Shown here piece after piece: positions 1-7,633 of a stretch of 22,805 nt of DNA. A model generated the notes under the pieces. It was not told the origin of the DNA. It worked only from the letters and a program-made list of their open reading frames with translations, and did not search any database. Position 1 is the first letter of the stretch, and each line of letters starts with the position of its first letter. The stretch comes from an uncultured Desulfotignum sp. (GTDB lineage Bacteria; Desulfobacterota; Desulfobacteria; Desulfobacterales; Desulfobacteraceae), in NCBI GenBank assembly GCA_937951975.1, contig CALGAJ010000005.1:1-22805 (forward strand). The letters are read 5' to 3'. The translations under genes and the position numbers were made by a program.

Positions 1-849
1 ACCCGGCCGGCGGCAGCGGAACGCAAAAGCCTGATCGAAGACGACATGGCCTCCAAGATCACCTGTGAATCCTGCCACAGCGCCACCCCCCACAAGGCCC
101 ACACCAAAATGAACGACCACACCGACAAGGTGGCCTGCCAGAGCTGCCATATCCCGGAATTCGCCCGGGTCAATCCCACCAAGATGTCCTGGGACTGGAC
201 CACGGCCGGCAAGCTCAAGGACGGCAGACCTTATGAAGAAAAAGGTGACCTGGGCAAGCCGGTGTACAAATCCATCAAAGGGACTTTTACCTGGGCCAAA
301 AACGTAGTGCCTGAATACTACTGGTATAACGGGTCCTTTGACAATATCGGTATCAAAGATGACATCGATCCCCAAAAGATTGTGGAAGTCAGCCATCCGT
401 TAGGGTCGCCGGATGATCCCAATGCCCGGATCCACCCGTTCAAGATTCACACCGGCAAACAACCTTATGACAAAGTCAACAAACAGCTGGTGGCACCGCT
501 GCTTTCCGGCCCCAAAGGGTTCTGGACCACCTTTGACATGAACAAAGCCATCACTCTGGGCAATCAGACTCTGGATGTGCCCTATTCCGGAGAATTTGAT
601 TACGTGGAAACCACCTATGCCTTTCCCATCACACATATGGTGGCCCCGGCCGATGATTCCCTGGACTGTATCCAGTGCCATACCCGGGATAATTCTCGAC
701 TGGCCGGCATCTCCGGCATCTACATGCCGGGCCGGGACAAGTTCGCCATTGTGGACACCATCGGCATGATCGCGGTCTTCGGGGCCCTGGCCGGCGTGAC
801 GCTCCACGGGCTGGGCCGGTTTTTCACCCGTAACGGCAGGGAGGAGTAA
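1..849 (+). CDS. Octaheme tetrathionate reductase-like cytochrome c, 3' part
   Basis: The reading frame is open from base 1, so the gene starts upstream of the window and 282 C-terminal residues are visible. Three CxxCH heme c motifs are seen: CESCH at visible residues 22-26, CQSCH at 46-50 and CIQCH at 223-227. The remaining hemes of an octaheme protein would lie upstream. The stretch SHMVAPADDSLDCIQCH-like (here THMVAP...) followed by RLAG and YMPGRD is what I expect near the C-terminus of the OTR (Shewanella-type octaheme tetrathionate reductase) family. One hydrophobic segment, about residues 245-270, would anchor the protein in the inner membrane with the hemes in the periplasm. The next gene, 3 bases downstream, encodes a cytochrome b, so quinol-linked electron flow is likely. 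The substrate is unproven: OTR enzymes reduce tetrathionate, nitrite and hydroxylamine in vitro. Confidence 0.82.
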   Translation, partial: TRPAAAERKSLIEDDMASKITCESCHSATPHKAHTKMNDHTDKVACQSCHIPEFARVNPTKMSWDWTTAGKLKDGRPYEEKGDLGKPVYKSIKGTFTWAKNVVPEYYWYNGSFDNIGIKDDIDPQKIVEVSHPLGSPDDPNARIHPFKIHTGKQPYDKVNKQLVAPLLSGPKGFWTTFDMNKAITLGNQTLDVPYSGEFDYVETTYAFPITHMVAPADDSLDCIQCHTRDNSRLAGISGIYMPGRDKFAIVDTIGMIAVFGALAGVTLHGLGRFFTRNGREE

Positions 850-852
850 CCC

Positions 853-1494
853 ATGACTGACAGAACACTGACCAAAGTTTATCTGTACACCCGGTTCGAG
901 CGCTTCTGGCACTGGTTCCAGGCCCTGATGATCATTCTTTTGATGATCACCGGCTTTGAGGTCCATGGACTGTATACGCTGGTGGGATTTGACACCGCCG
1001 TTGACCTGCACAACTTCATCGGCCTGTTCTGGCTGGGCTCGTTTGCCTTTTTCGCCTTCTGGCTGATCATCACCGGGGAATGGAAACAGTACATCCCCAC
1101 CACCAGAAAACTGTTTGACGTAGCCCGGTACTATGCCTGGGGCATTTTTCACGGCCAGGACCACCCGGTGCAGAAAACCCCGGGCGCCAAGCACAACCCG
1201 TTGCAGCGCCTGGCCTACCTGGGAATCTCAGCCATGCTGCTGCCCGTGCAGATGGTGACCGGCCTTTTGTACTACCTGTACAACAGCCTGGACATCACCC
1301 TGGCCCCGGTCGCGTTCATCCACACCCTGGCCGCATTTCTGCTGGTGAATTTCCTGATCATCCACCTGTATATGACCACCACCGGCCATTCCCTGTTCAG
1401 CCACATCAAGGGCATGATCACCGGATGGGAGGAGATCTACGACACCACCAGAATTGAGGAATGGGAAACCAAGGCCACCTCAAAAAAGGCCTGA
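853..1494 (+). CDS. Membrane cytochrome b (cytochrome b561/thiosulfate reductase b type)
   Basis: This 213-residue protein has four hydrophobic segments, at about residues 22-40, 52-74, 121-143 and 154-174. Histidines H20, H53, H157 and H171 sit at or near their ends, as in di-heme b subunits of the cytochrome b/b6 (PhsC/FdnI-like) group. The ATG lies 3 bases after the stop of the multiheme cytochrome gene, and GGGAGGAG just upstream, inside the end of that gene, serves as ribosome binding site. The two are surely co-transcribed. The likely role is to exchange electrons between the menaquinone pool and the periplasmic cytochrome c encoded upstream. The charged C-terminal tail (about 190-213) would be cytoplasmic. 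Family assignment is firm; direction of electron flow is inference. Confidence 0.88.
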   Translation: MTDRTLTKVYLYTRFERFWHWFQALMIILLMITGFEVHGLYTLVGFDTAVDLHNFIGLFWLGSFAFFAFWLIITGEWKQYIPTTRKLFDVARYYAWGIFHGQDHPVQKTPGAKHNPLQRLAYLGISAMLLPVQMVTGLLYYLYNSLDITLAPVAFIHTLAAFLLVNFLIIHLYMTTTGHSLFSHIKGMITGWEEIYDTTRIEEWETKATSKKA

Positions 1495-1509
1495 TTCCCG
1501 ACAGAATCC

Positions 1510-1551
1510 GCAACTTTCCGGGAGGTTTTTTCAGGCCGCCCGGAAAGTTGC
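1510..1551. terminator. Hairpin, possible bidirectional terminator
   Basis: A perfect 13-bp inverted repeat, GCAACTTTCCGGG (1510-1522) and CCCGGAAAGTTGC (1539-1551), encloses a 16-base loop that itself contains six T. It starts 16 bases after the cytochrome b stop. No U-tract follows the stem on either strand, so it is not a textbook intrinsic terminator. It may act as an RNA 3' end stabiliser or a bidirectional stop between the cytochrome operon and the minus-strand frame ending at 1568. Confidence 0.55.
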
Positions 1552-1567
1552 AGAACATGCCTGAATC

Positions 1568-1770
1568 TTAAAGCGCCCGTTTCCTGACATCCCGGGTGTA
1601 AGCCTTCCAGATGATATCATCGGCTGTCTCAAGTTCTGAAATCCCATTCAGATTTAACGGCACATTCTGCCCAACCAGGAAACAATTCTGTATCAAAACC
1701 GGACCAATGAGACACTCAGCGCCACAACATCCAGCCATGCCACCATCGAACACAATTGCCGGGACCCCTT
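1568..1770 (-). pseudogene. Possible 3' remnant of an unrecognised gene
   Basis: The last 66 or so residues of a minus-strand frame that stops at 1568 look protein-like: a Cys-Gly-rich piece (GGMAGCCGAEC), then hydrophobic and polar residues, ending in an acidic and basic helix (ELETADDIIWKAYTRDVRKR). The upstream part, from about 1770 to 1870, is read through the GC-rich repeat and looks spurious. No start codon with a ribosome binding site was found next to the plausible part. A hairpin lies just beyond the stop. I do not recognise the family; it may be a truncated gene or a chance frame. Confidence 0.22.
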
Positions 1771-1782
1771 TGCACAGCACAG

Positions 1783-1864
1783 CCCCGGGCGGGGTATCTT
1801 GCTGACGGACTGTCGGAGCCACCCCGTGGATTCCAGGCCGGCGGCAAGATACCCCCGGGCGGGG
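1783..1864. repeat. Structured GC-rich inverted/direct repeat element
   Basis: The 12-base arms GGGGTATCTTGC (1791-1802) and GCAAGATACCCC (1844-1855) are perfectly inverted. Each arm is flanked on its outer side by, or overlaps, the same 12-mer CCCCGGGCGGGG (1783-1794 and 1853-1864), which is in direct orientation. The 41-base interior contains a smaller hairpin, CCAC (1819-1822) and GTGG (1826-1829), extended by GGA (1815-1817) and TCC (1832-1834). The design resembles a small repeat or MITE-like element, or a structured RNA. No transposase is nearby, and its function is unknown. Confidence 0.5.
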
Positions 1865-1924
1865 CGGCATGCCGGCGAAACGCCACGGCGTTCTTCTGCC
1901 AAACAGGTTTACTTTGCATCCCCC

Positions 1925-1953
1925 TTGAAAACCCGCGCCATTTTGGATATGGT
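1925..1953 (+). promoter_or_regulatory. Candidate sigma-70-type promoter for cydAB-rubredoxin
   Basis: TTGAAA (1925-1930) and TATGGT (1948-1953) are separated by 17 bases, about 115 bases upstream of the cydA start. Other AT-rich hexamers nearby (for example around 1976-1981) could serve instead, so the exact promoter is uncertain. Confidence 0.3.
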
Positions 1954-2067
1954 AGAACCGTTTTCGACAATTATGGTAAAATCGTCATCACTGATCGTTT
2001 ATGATGGCATATGAATTGCTTTTTCCAACGTGAGTTTCGGCTATAACCCACTTATCTGGAGGAATCA

Positions 2068-3375
2068 ATGGATCCGGTCTTTTTATCCCGACTGCAGTTT
2101 GCCGCAGCCACCATGTTCCATTTCCTGTTCGTCCCCCTGACCCTGGGGCTTTCGGTTCTCATCGCATACATGGAAACCAGATACGCCCGGACCGGGGACA
2201 AAACCTATCTTCGCATGACCAAATTCTGGGGCAAGCTGTTTCTGATCAATTTTGCCCTGGGCGTGGTCACGGGCATTACCCTGGAATTCCAGTTCGGCAC
2301 CAACTGGTCGCGGTATTCCGCCTATGTGGGGGATATTTTCGGCTCTTTGCTGGCCATCGAGGCATCAGTGGCGTTTTTTCTGGAATCCACCTTTATCGGC
2401 ATCTGGATTTTCGGATGGAAAAAACTGTCCGCCAAGGCCCATGCCGGGGTGATGTGGCTGGTGGCTCTGGCCGGAAACCTGTCCGCCGTATGGATCCTCA
2501 TGGCCAACGGGTTCATGCAGCACCCGGTGGGCTATGTGATCAAAGACGGCCGGGCCGAACTGGACAGTTTCATGGCTCTGATCACCAACAAGCACGGGTT
2601 GCTGGAAATCATCCATGTGGTACCGGCATCCCTGCTGCTGGCCTCGTTTTTCATCATGGGCGTGTCTGCCTGGCACCTGCTGAGAAAACAGCATCTGCCG
2701 GTATTTGAACGGTCATTCCGCATCGGCCTGGTGGTGGGGCTGGTCATGGCGATTGTGGTGGGCATCACCGGCGACATGCACGGCGTCAATGTGTCCAAAA
2801 CCCAGCCGGCCAAGCTGGCGGCCATGGAATCCCACTGGGAAACCCAGACCCGGGCCCCCCTGGTACTGTTCGCCATCCCGGATGAAAAAAACGAAAAAAA
2901 CCTCATTGAAATCGGTGCGATCCCCGGCATCCTGAGTTTTCTGGGGTTTCATGATTTCAACGCTGAAGTCACCGGGCTGCGGGATATCCCCAGAGACGAA
3001 CGGCCCCCGGTCCTGCCCACGTTCGTGGGTTTCCGGACCATGGTGGGCCTGGGCACCCTGTTCATCCTGCTCACCCTTTACGGATGGTTCAAGCGCAACC
3101 ACCTGACGGAAAATCCCACATACCTGAAAATCATGCTGTTTGCCATTCCGCTGCCCTACATTGCCATGGAAATGGGGTGGATCGTTTCCGAGGTGGGCCG
3201 GCAGCCCTGGATCGTGTATGGACTGATGCGCACCGCGGATGCGGCTTCTCCCATATCCACCACCCAGGTGTTCACCTCTCTGACGGGATTCATTCTGGTG
3301 TACGGGCTTTTAGGGGCGGTGGGATTCTATCTGATGGCCAAAACAGTCAAGCAAGGCCCTGAAGCCGCCAATTAA
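2068..3375 (+). CDS. cydA: Cytochrome bd quinol oxidase subunit I
   Basis: This 435-residue polytopic membrane protein is the heme-bearing subunit of cytochrome bd, which oxidises quinol and reduces O2 to water. Expected ligand and proton-path residues are present: H18 (heme b595), H183 and M325 (heme b558), and the E98/E106 pair near the di-heme site. The quinone-binding part of the Q-loop (KTQPAKLAAME, about 244-254) is conserved, but the long insertion of the E. coli enzyme is absent, so this is a short-Q-loop form. Start choice is supported by CTGGAGGAATCA directly upstream. cydB follows after 21 bases. In a sulfate reducer the enzyme most likely scavenges oxygen rather than supporting aerobic growth. 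No cydDC genes are in the window. Confidence 0.97.
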   Translation: MDPVFLSRLQFAAATMFHFLFVPLTLGLSVLIAYMETRYARTGDKTYLRMTKFWGKLFLINFALGVVTGITLEFQFGTNWSRYSAYVGDIFGSLLAIEASVAFFLESTFIGIWIFGWKKLSAKAHAGVMWLVALAGNLSAVWILMANGFMQHPVGYVIKDGRAELDSFMALITNKHGLLEIIHVVPASLLLASFFIMGVSAWHLLRKQHLPVFERSFRIGLVVGLVMAIVVGITGDMHGVNVSKTQPAKLAAMESHWETQTRAPLVLFAIPDEKNEKNLIEIGAIPGILSFLGFHDFNAEVTGLRDIPRDERPPVLPTFVGFRTMVGLGTLFILLTLYGWFKRNHLTENPTYLKIMLFAIPLPYIAMEMGWIVSEVGRQPWIVYGLMRTADAASPISTTQVFTSLTGFILVYGLLGAVGFYLMAKTVKQGPEAAN

Positions 3376-3396
3376 TCAGAAAAAGGAGTAACACAC

Positions 3397-4425
3397 ATGG
3401 AACTGCAAGCGATCTGGTTTTTTCTGTGGGGCCTGTTATGGGCAGTGTTTTTCATGACCGACGGGTTTGATTTCGGCATCGGCACCCTCTATCCGTTTGC
3501 CGGAAAGACCGACACGGACAAGCGCATCATGCTCAATGCCATGGGACCGTTGTGGGACGGCAACGAGGTGTGGCTCATCACGGCCGGCGGGGTGACGTTC
3601 GCCGCGTTTCCCCTGGTGTATGCCACCATGTTTTCCACCTTGTACACGCCGTTGATGCTGATTTTGTTCGCTTTGATTTTCCGGGGGGTGGCCATTCATT
3701 TCAGAAGTAAAATAGATACCCCGGGGTGGAAAAAAACCTGGGATTTTCTGATTTTCATCGGCAGTTTTGTGCCGGCCCTGCTGTTCGGGGTGGCGTTCGC
3801 CAACATCTTCCAGGGCATTCCCTTTGACGGCCAGGGATTTTATCACGGCAACACCCTGAAACTGCTCAATCCTTACGGACTCTTAGGCGGCGTTTTGTTT
3901 GTGCTGCTGTTCATCGTGCACGGCGCCAACTGGATGGCGGTTAAATCCGCAGGAGACCTTCAGGAGCGAATGGCCGCCATTTCCCAAAAAGCCTGGATGG
4001 CCCTGGTGCCGGTGGCGGTGGTGTTTCTTCTGGCCAGCTACTATGCCACGAATCTGTGGGACAACTTTTTTAAATATCCGGTGCTGTTCATCGTCACCCT
4101 GGTGAATGTGGCGGCATTGCTGAGCATCCGCTATTTTGTGGCCAGCAAAACCTATTTCAAGGCCTGGTTCGCATCCGCTCTTACCATTGTGCTGTGCACG
4201 TTTTTCGGCATCATCGGACTGTTTCCGGCCCTGTTTCCCTCCAGCCTGCATCCGGACTGGCACCTGACCGCATATAATGCGTCCTCCAGTCCGTTGACCT
4301 TGAAAATCATGCTGGGAGTGGTTATTGTATTTATTCCCATTGTGATCGGTTACCAGATCTGGGCCTATCACCTGTTCAAAGATCCGGTGACCGAAGAGGA
4401 CCTGGATATGGACGAAGCGTATTAA
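3397..4425 (+). CDS. cydB: Cytochrome bd quinol oxidase subunit II
   Basis: This 342-residue membrane protein is the heme-free or structural partner of CydA. The N-terminus shows the family signature GLLWAVFFMTDGFDFG (about 12-27), followed by the conserved LNAMGPLWDGNEVWLITAGG region. About eight or nine hydrophobic segments are visible, and the protein ends in an acidic tail (EEDLDMDEAY). It is somewhat shorter than the E. coli protein (379 residues), which is usual for non-enterobacterial CydB. AAAAAGGAGTAACACAC precedes the ATG. No CydX-like micro-ORF was recognised after it; the next gene is a rubredoxin 56 bases downstream. Confidence 0.97.
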   Translation: MELQAIWFFLWGLLWAVFFMTDGFDFGIGTLYPFAGKTDTDKRIMLNAMGPLWDGNEVWLITAGGVTFAAFPLVYATMFSTLYTPLMLILFALIFRGVAIHFRSKIDTPGWKKTWDFLIFIGSFVPALLFGVAFANIFQGIPFDGQGFYHGNTLKLLNPYGLLGGVLFVLLFIVHGANWMAVKSAGDLQERMAAISQKAWMALVPVAVVFLLASYYATNLWDNFFKYPVLFIVTLVNVAALLSIRYFVASKTYFKAWFASALTIVLCTFFGIIGLFPALFPSSLHPDWHLTAYNASSSPLTLKIMLGVVIVFIPIVIGYQIWAYHLFKDPVTEEDLDMDEAY

Positions 4426-4481
4426 CGGGCGACACTGCCCATGTTTCAATAAACCCTGTAATACAAAAGGAGAAAGAACGT

Positions 4482-4640
4482 ATGGACAAATATGTCTGCG
4501 GCCCCTGCGGCTATGTGTATGACCCGGCGGAAGGTGATCCGGACAACGGCATCAAACCCGGCACTGCATTTGAAGATCTGCCGGATGACTGGACCTGCCC
4601 CATCTGCGGCGCATCTAAAGACGAGTTTGAAAAAGAATAA
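4482..4640 (+). CDS. rub: Rubredoxin (canonical CxxC type)
   Basis: This 52-residue one-iron electron carrier is too short for a standard ORF cut-off. It shows both rubredoxin knuckles, CGPCGY at residues 6-11 and CPICGA at 39-44, plus the family core YVYDPAEGDPDNGI and PGTAFEDLPDDW. AAAAGGAGAAAGAACGT precedes the ATG. It lies 56 bases after cydB and before a strong terminator, so it is probably the last gene of a cydA-cydB-rubredoxin transcript. Rubredoxins in anaerobes deliver electrons to flavodiiron proteins, superoxide reductase and rubrerythrin. A link to the bd oxidase regulon is inferred from position only. Confidence 0.96.
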   Translation: MDKYVCGPCGYVYDPAEGDPDNGIKPGTAFEDLPDDWTCPICGASKDEFEKE

Positions 4641-4653
4641 TTTCTGAATTGCA

Positions 4654-4689
4654 CAGGCCGCCTCCCTGCCTTGGGAGCGGCCTGTTTTT
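4654..4689 (+). terminator. Rho-independent terminator after cydAB-rubredoxin
   Basis: The arms CAGGCCGCCTCCC (4654-4666) and GGGAGCGGCCTG (4673-4684) form a GC-rich stem with one bulged base, and TTTTT follows directly (4685-4689). It starts 13 bases after the rubredoxin stop. The convergent suf genes end at 4725, on the other side; on their strand the hairpin has no T tail. Confidence 0.9.
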
Positions 4690-4724
4690 ATTCCTCTCCT
4701 TCTCCTCCGCCACAGCCGAAAAAA

Positions 4725-5645
4725 TCAGGCCAAAAACCCCTGTATAATACGATCCACGGCCGCGTCATAATTAAGCCCGAGAGTCATGAGCTTCATCAGC
4801 TGGTCATTGGCAATTTTGCCGATGGAGGCTTCATGGGTCAGTTCCGCATCGGAATGCAGGGCTTTCAGGGCCGGAATCGTCTGGTTGATCCCGTTGTCCA
4901 TGATGATGGCATCACATTCAATATGGCCGTAACACCTGGCCTCTGCCGTCAGATTGACGTAAAAGTCCTGGGAGGAATTCTCCTTGATCACGGAACGGGA
5001 AACAATATTGGTCCTGCTGTCTGTCCCGGCCAGGGTGATATCGTTTCTGGATTCTGCCGACTGTTCTTTTTCGGTCATCACCCGTTCCGTGATCAGCAGC
5101 ACACTGCCGGCACCGATCGTTGCCTCGTTCACGCGTCTGGCCTCATCCACACCCCCCAGCTGGGTCAATTCCATCTGAGCCTGGGCGTTTTCCTCCATAA
5201 ACACTTTTGTGGTGGGATTTAAAATGCGTTTGCCCCGGCCCTCGCCGATGGCTATGTGTTTTTCAACATATTTGACCCGGGCACCGGCCTTGATATGAAA
5301 TTCATGGATACCGGAATGGCCTTCGGATTCATTGCCGCTGCAGTGGATACCGCATCCGGCCACAATGGTGACATCAGCTCCCTCTCCGACAATAAAGGTA
5401 TTATATACCACATCATGCAGGCCCGCCTGGGACAGAATCACCGGGATATGAACCGATTCGTCCTTTGTGCCCGGCTGGATATCAATGACAATGCCATCGC
5501 CTTTTTCATTGGTCTCGATGTTGATGTTGGCGGAAACCTCCCGGCCTTCCAGCTTTCCGTTTTTCCGGATATTGTAGGCCCCTTTGGGAATGCCTTTCAG
5601 ATCCGCCACTTCTTTTAACACTTTTTTATCGATAGCATTGAGCAT
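4725..5645 (-). CDS. sufB: SufB/SufD-family Fe-S cluster scaffold (SmsB-like)
   Basis: This 306-residue protein is far shorter than E. coli SufB (about 495) and matches the minimal SufB/D-type partner of two-gene SmsCB systems in archaea and anaerobic bacteria. The beta-helix core is followed by HIECDAIIM with C244 and THEASIGKI with H271-E272, at the places of the SufB cysteine and His/Glu used in cluster assembly. An additional GCGIHC motif (C98, C102) lies in the first half. A longer frame begins at 5684, but AAGGAGAAG sits just before tandem ATGs at 5648 and 5645, so I start at 5645. The gene overlaps sufC by 20 bases, which implies translational coupling. A weak hairpin with six T overlaps its stop and may end the transcript. 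Confidence 0.9.
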   Translation of the reverse strand: MLNAIDKKVLKEVADLKGIPKGAYNIRKNGKLEGREVSANINIETNEKGDGIVIDIQPGTKDESVHIPVILSQAGLHDVVYNTFIVGEGADVTIVAGCGIHCSGNESEGHSGIHEFHIKAGARVKYVEKHIAIGEGRGKRILNPTTKVFMEENAQAQMELTQLGGVDEARRVNEATIGAGSVLLITERVMTEKEQSAESRNDITLAGTDSRTNIVSRSVIKENSSQDFYVNLTAEARCYGHIECDAIIMDNGINQTIPALKALHSDAELTHEASIGKIANDQLMKLMTLGLNYDAAVDRIIQGFLA

Positions 5646-6393
5646 CATCTTCTCCTTGGCAAAATTCATCAAACGTACAGACACTTAAATCCTCCAGCAT
5701 GGGCATGGCACCTGTCAGATCACCGGTATAAGCGATTTTGCCTTTTTTGATCAAAAGCAGGGTGTCGGCCGCCTCCAGAAATGCCTTGTTGTGACTGACC
5801 ACAATGGTGGTGGTATTGTTTTCTTCTTGTTCGCGCTTGAGCAGATTCACCATGGGACCGATGGTCCACAGATCAATGCCGGTGTCCGGCTCATCATAAA
5901 TGGCCACTTTTGGATTTCTGGCAATCACGGTGGCCAGTTCGATTTTTTTGATCTCACCGCCGGACAGTTTGCTGTCCACGGGTTTGTCCAAAAAATCCAT
6001 GGAACAGACCCCGACCCTGGAAATGATATTCACCAGTTTTTCCTCATCATCCGATCCTAGGGCAATGGACAACAGATCCCGGAAAGTGGTCCCCTTGAAC
6101 CGTGCCGGATGTTGAAATCCATAAACTATGCCGGCATCGGAGCGTTCATTGATGGGAAGGCGGCCGATATCTTTTCCGTTGAAAATAATCTTTCCTTTTG
6201 TGAGCGGGTTGATGCCCATGATCAATTTGGCAAGGGTGGTCTTCCCCGATCCATTAGGCCCGGTAACGGCATAAAACCCTCCTTGCTCAAACGTAAAACT
6301 CACATCATTGATAATGGTCTGTTTTGTCGAGAATTTTTCTTCACTGGTGTCCGAAGCAGGGACGGTAAAGGTCACATTTTGCAGTTGCAGCAT
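5626..6393 (-). CDS. sufC: SufC-type ABC ATPase for Fe-S cluster assembly
   Basis: This 255-residue soluble ATPase has Walker A GPNGSGKTT (45-53), the Q-loop region YGFQHPARFKG, signature LSGGE (143-147), Walker B VAIYDEP (163-169, catalytic E168) and H-loop H201. The FQHPA stretch and short length are typical of SufC rather than of a transport ATPase. It drives conformational change in the SufB/D scaffold encoded by the overlapping downstream gene. AAGGAAATATGT precedes the ATG. No SufS cysteine desulfurase, SufE or SufU is encoded in the window, which agrees with minimal systems that may draw sulfur from elsewhere. The 72-base gap to the lipoprotein gene upstream could allow read-through from the sulfur-transport genes or hold its own promoter. 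Confidence 0.94.
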   Translation of the reverse strand: MLQLQNVTFTVPASDTSEEKFSTKQTIINDVSFTFEQGGFYAVTGPNGSGKTTLAKLIMGINPLTKGKIIFNGKDIGRLPINERSDAGIVYGFQHPARFKGTTFRDLLSIALGSDDEEKLVNIISRVGVCSMDFLDKPVDSKLSGGEIKKIELATVIARNPKVAIYDEPDTGIDLWTIGPMVNLLKREQEENNTTTIVVSHNKAFLEAADTLLLIKKGKIAYTGDLTGAMPMLEDLSVCTFDEFCQGEDDAQCYR

Positions 6394-6465
6394 ACATATT
6401 TCCTTTTTTTGCGGGGTTGTTTTGGGTCATACGGTAACCTTACCCGGTTGTGATGTAATTTCAGG

Positions 6466-7101
6466 TTAGGGTTTATGTTCCGGCCCTGTATCAAACTCAA
6501 TGATTCTTGCAAAATGGGTATCAATACCTGGGACGACCTCATGGTAAAGGGGACTGTCCGGCCCTACGCGCCCCCCCATGTCATAGGTGAAAGCGGCCTG
6601 GGCTCTGTGCCGAACCCAGTAACCGGTCAATACCGGGCCCAACGCATCATAGCAGGAATGAAAATGCAGATATTCCTCCCGGGGTTCGGGACGGTCACGT
6701 ACCCAGTCAACCGGTGCATCAGAAAAAAAGACCGGATTGATCCGATTTTCCGCCGGCACCTGAAACCCGGTGTCTGCAAGCTGGGTCAGCACCGCATCCC
6801 CTTCAAACAAGAGGGCGTTTTCCGGCAGATCACCGGTATAAAAAGAATTTTCATTATAACAGACAAAAGAAAGCCGGGTCAGATCCGGTGGATTGACCGG
6901 TTTGAAATAATATCCCACAAAGGGGCCGAATCCCAGCAGCCGGTCTCTGAGCTGAATATCCAGCCGGGCCACATATCCTCTGGGTATCTCCAGGTTTGTC
7001 TGCCGGTCTTTCTGCGGTCCGGGGCATCCGGTACACAGGATGATCACCCAGACAAGAGAAGCCCAAAAGACAATGGATGCATTATTGAGCCTGGCCGCCA
7101 T
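6466..7101 (-). CDS. Putative lipoprotein of unknown function
   Basis: This 211-residue protein has a hydrophobic N-terminal signal (about 8-23) ending in LCTGC, a plausible lipobox with C26 as the lipidated cysteine. The mature part is mostly beta-like, rich in proline and aromatic residues, with no CxxCH motif and no domain I recognise. The start at 7101 has AAGGGAAAAA upstream and overlaps the end of the transporter gene by 20 bases, so it belongs to the rhodanese-YeeE series. By position it could be an envelope component that presents or receives a sulfur compound for the transporter, but nothing in the sequence proves that. An unrelated passenger lipoprotein is equally possible. Confidence 0.72.
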   Translation of the reverse strand: MAARLNNASIVFWASLVWVIILCTGCPGPQKDRQTNLEIPRGYVARLDIQLRDRLLGFGPFVGYYFKPVNPPDLTRLSFVCYNENSFYTGDLPENALLFEGDAVLTQLADTGFQVPAENRINPVFFSDAPVDWVRDRPEPREEYLHFHSCYDALGPVLTGYWVRHRAQAAFTYDMGGRVGPDSPLYHEVVPGIDTHFARIIEFDTGPEHKP

Positions 7102-7633
7102 TTTTTCCCTTCCATAAAAGATGGATCGCGCCGATGCACAGGCCGAATATCAAAACCAGCAGCATAACCGCAGCCGGCCGGTTGCCGGTCCAGTCCACAA
7201 GGGTGATCTGGCCCACGTTAAAGGGATCATACAGCAGGGGGATCAGGTATTCGTGCAGATGGGCAAAAACCGCTGTTCCGGCCAGTCCGCCGATAAGGGC
7301 AAATACCGCATCCATCCGTCCCTCTCCTGCCGCAGCCCAGGTGGTTCCCGGGCAGTATCCGCAAAATCCCCAGCCGATACCGAACAAAATACCTGCCACA
7401 CCCGTGGCCACCAGGCTGGTGGGCAGTACCCGGGTATTGGCCACACCAGCGGTTTCAAGTCCCAAAAGCCCGATGGCGGAGAGAATAACCGCCATGAGCA
7501 TGAATTTGGGGATATCCCCTTCGATCATCAGATGGGCTCTGGCCATTTTGTCCGCACTGGTTGCGCCCACGCGCTGGATCACAAACCCAAAGGCAATGCC
7601 GGAGAACAGCCCCAGCCAAATTTCAGACCCCAT
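7082..7633 (-). CDS. YeeE/YedE-family sulfur-compound transporter, C-terminal half
   Basis: This 183-residue membrane protein has about four or five hydrophobic segments. The signature GFCGYCPGTTWAAAGEGR (about 89-106, with C91 and C94) matches the second conserved cysteine region of the YeeE/YedE family, whose characterised member TsuA takes up thiosulfate. Full-length members carry two such halves in one chain; here the halves are separate genes. A longer frame runs up to 7951, but its extra N-terminal part is a shadow of the upstream gene. The true ATG at 7633 overlaps the upstream stop as TAATG, with AGGAGG-like bases just before. The two products very likely form one transporter. The substrate (thiosulfate, persulfide or another sulfur species) is inferred. 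Confidence 0.88.
   Translation of the reverse strand: MGSEIWLGLFSGIAFGFVIQRVGATSADKMARAHLMIEGDIPKFMLMAVILSAIGLLGLETAGVANTRVLPTSLVATGVAGILFGIGWGFCGYCPGTTWAAAGEGRMDAVFALIGGLAGTAVFAHLHEYLIPLLYDPFNVGQITLVDWTGNRPAAVMLLVLIFGLCIGAIHLLWKGKNGGQAQ

Larger units (their letters stand above)
1495..2067. other. 573-base intergenic region before cydA
   Basis: This stretch holds no convincing complete gene. It contains the 13-bp hairpin at 1510-1551, a minus-strand frame ending at 1568 that could be a gene remnant, a GC-rich structured inverted repeat at 1783-1864, and an AT-richer segment from about 1900 to 2067 that should carry the cydA promoter. Overlapping small frames on both strands across 1690-2014 are arginine- and proline-rich and look like chance readings of GC-rich DNA. 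Confidence 0.6.

Noticed and set aside
400..1194. A 264-codon open frame on the minus strand across the cytochrome genes.
   Set aside because: It runs opposite two well-supported heme protein genes, spans their junction and has no family features; it is a shadow frame.
1756..2014. Overlapping small frames on both strands before cydA.
   Set aside because: They are low-complexity, Arg/Pro-rich readings of a GC-rich repeat without ribosome binding sites.
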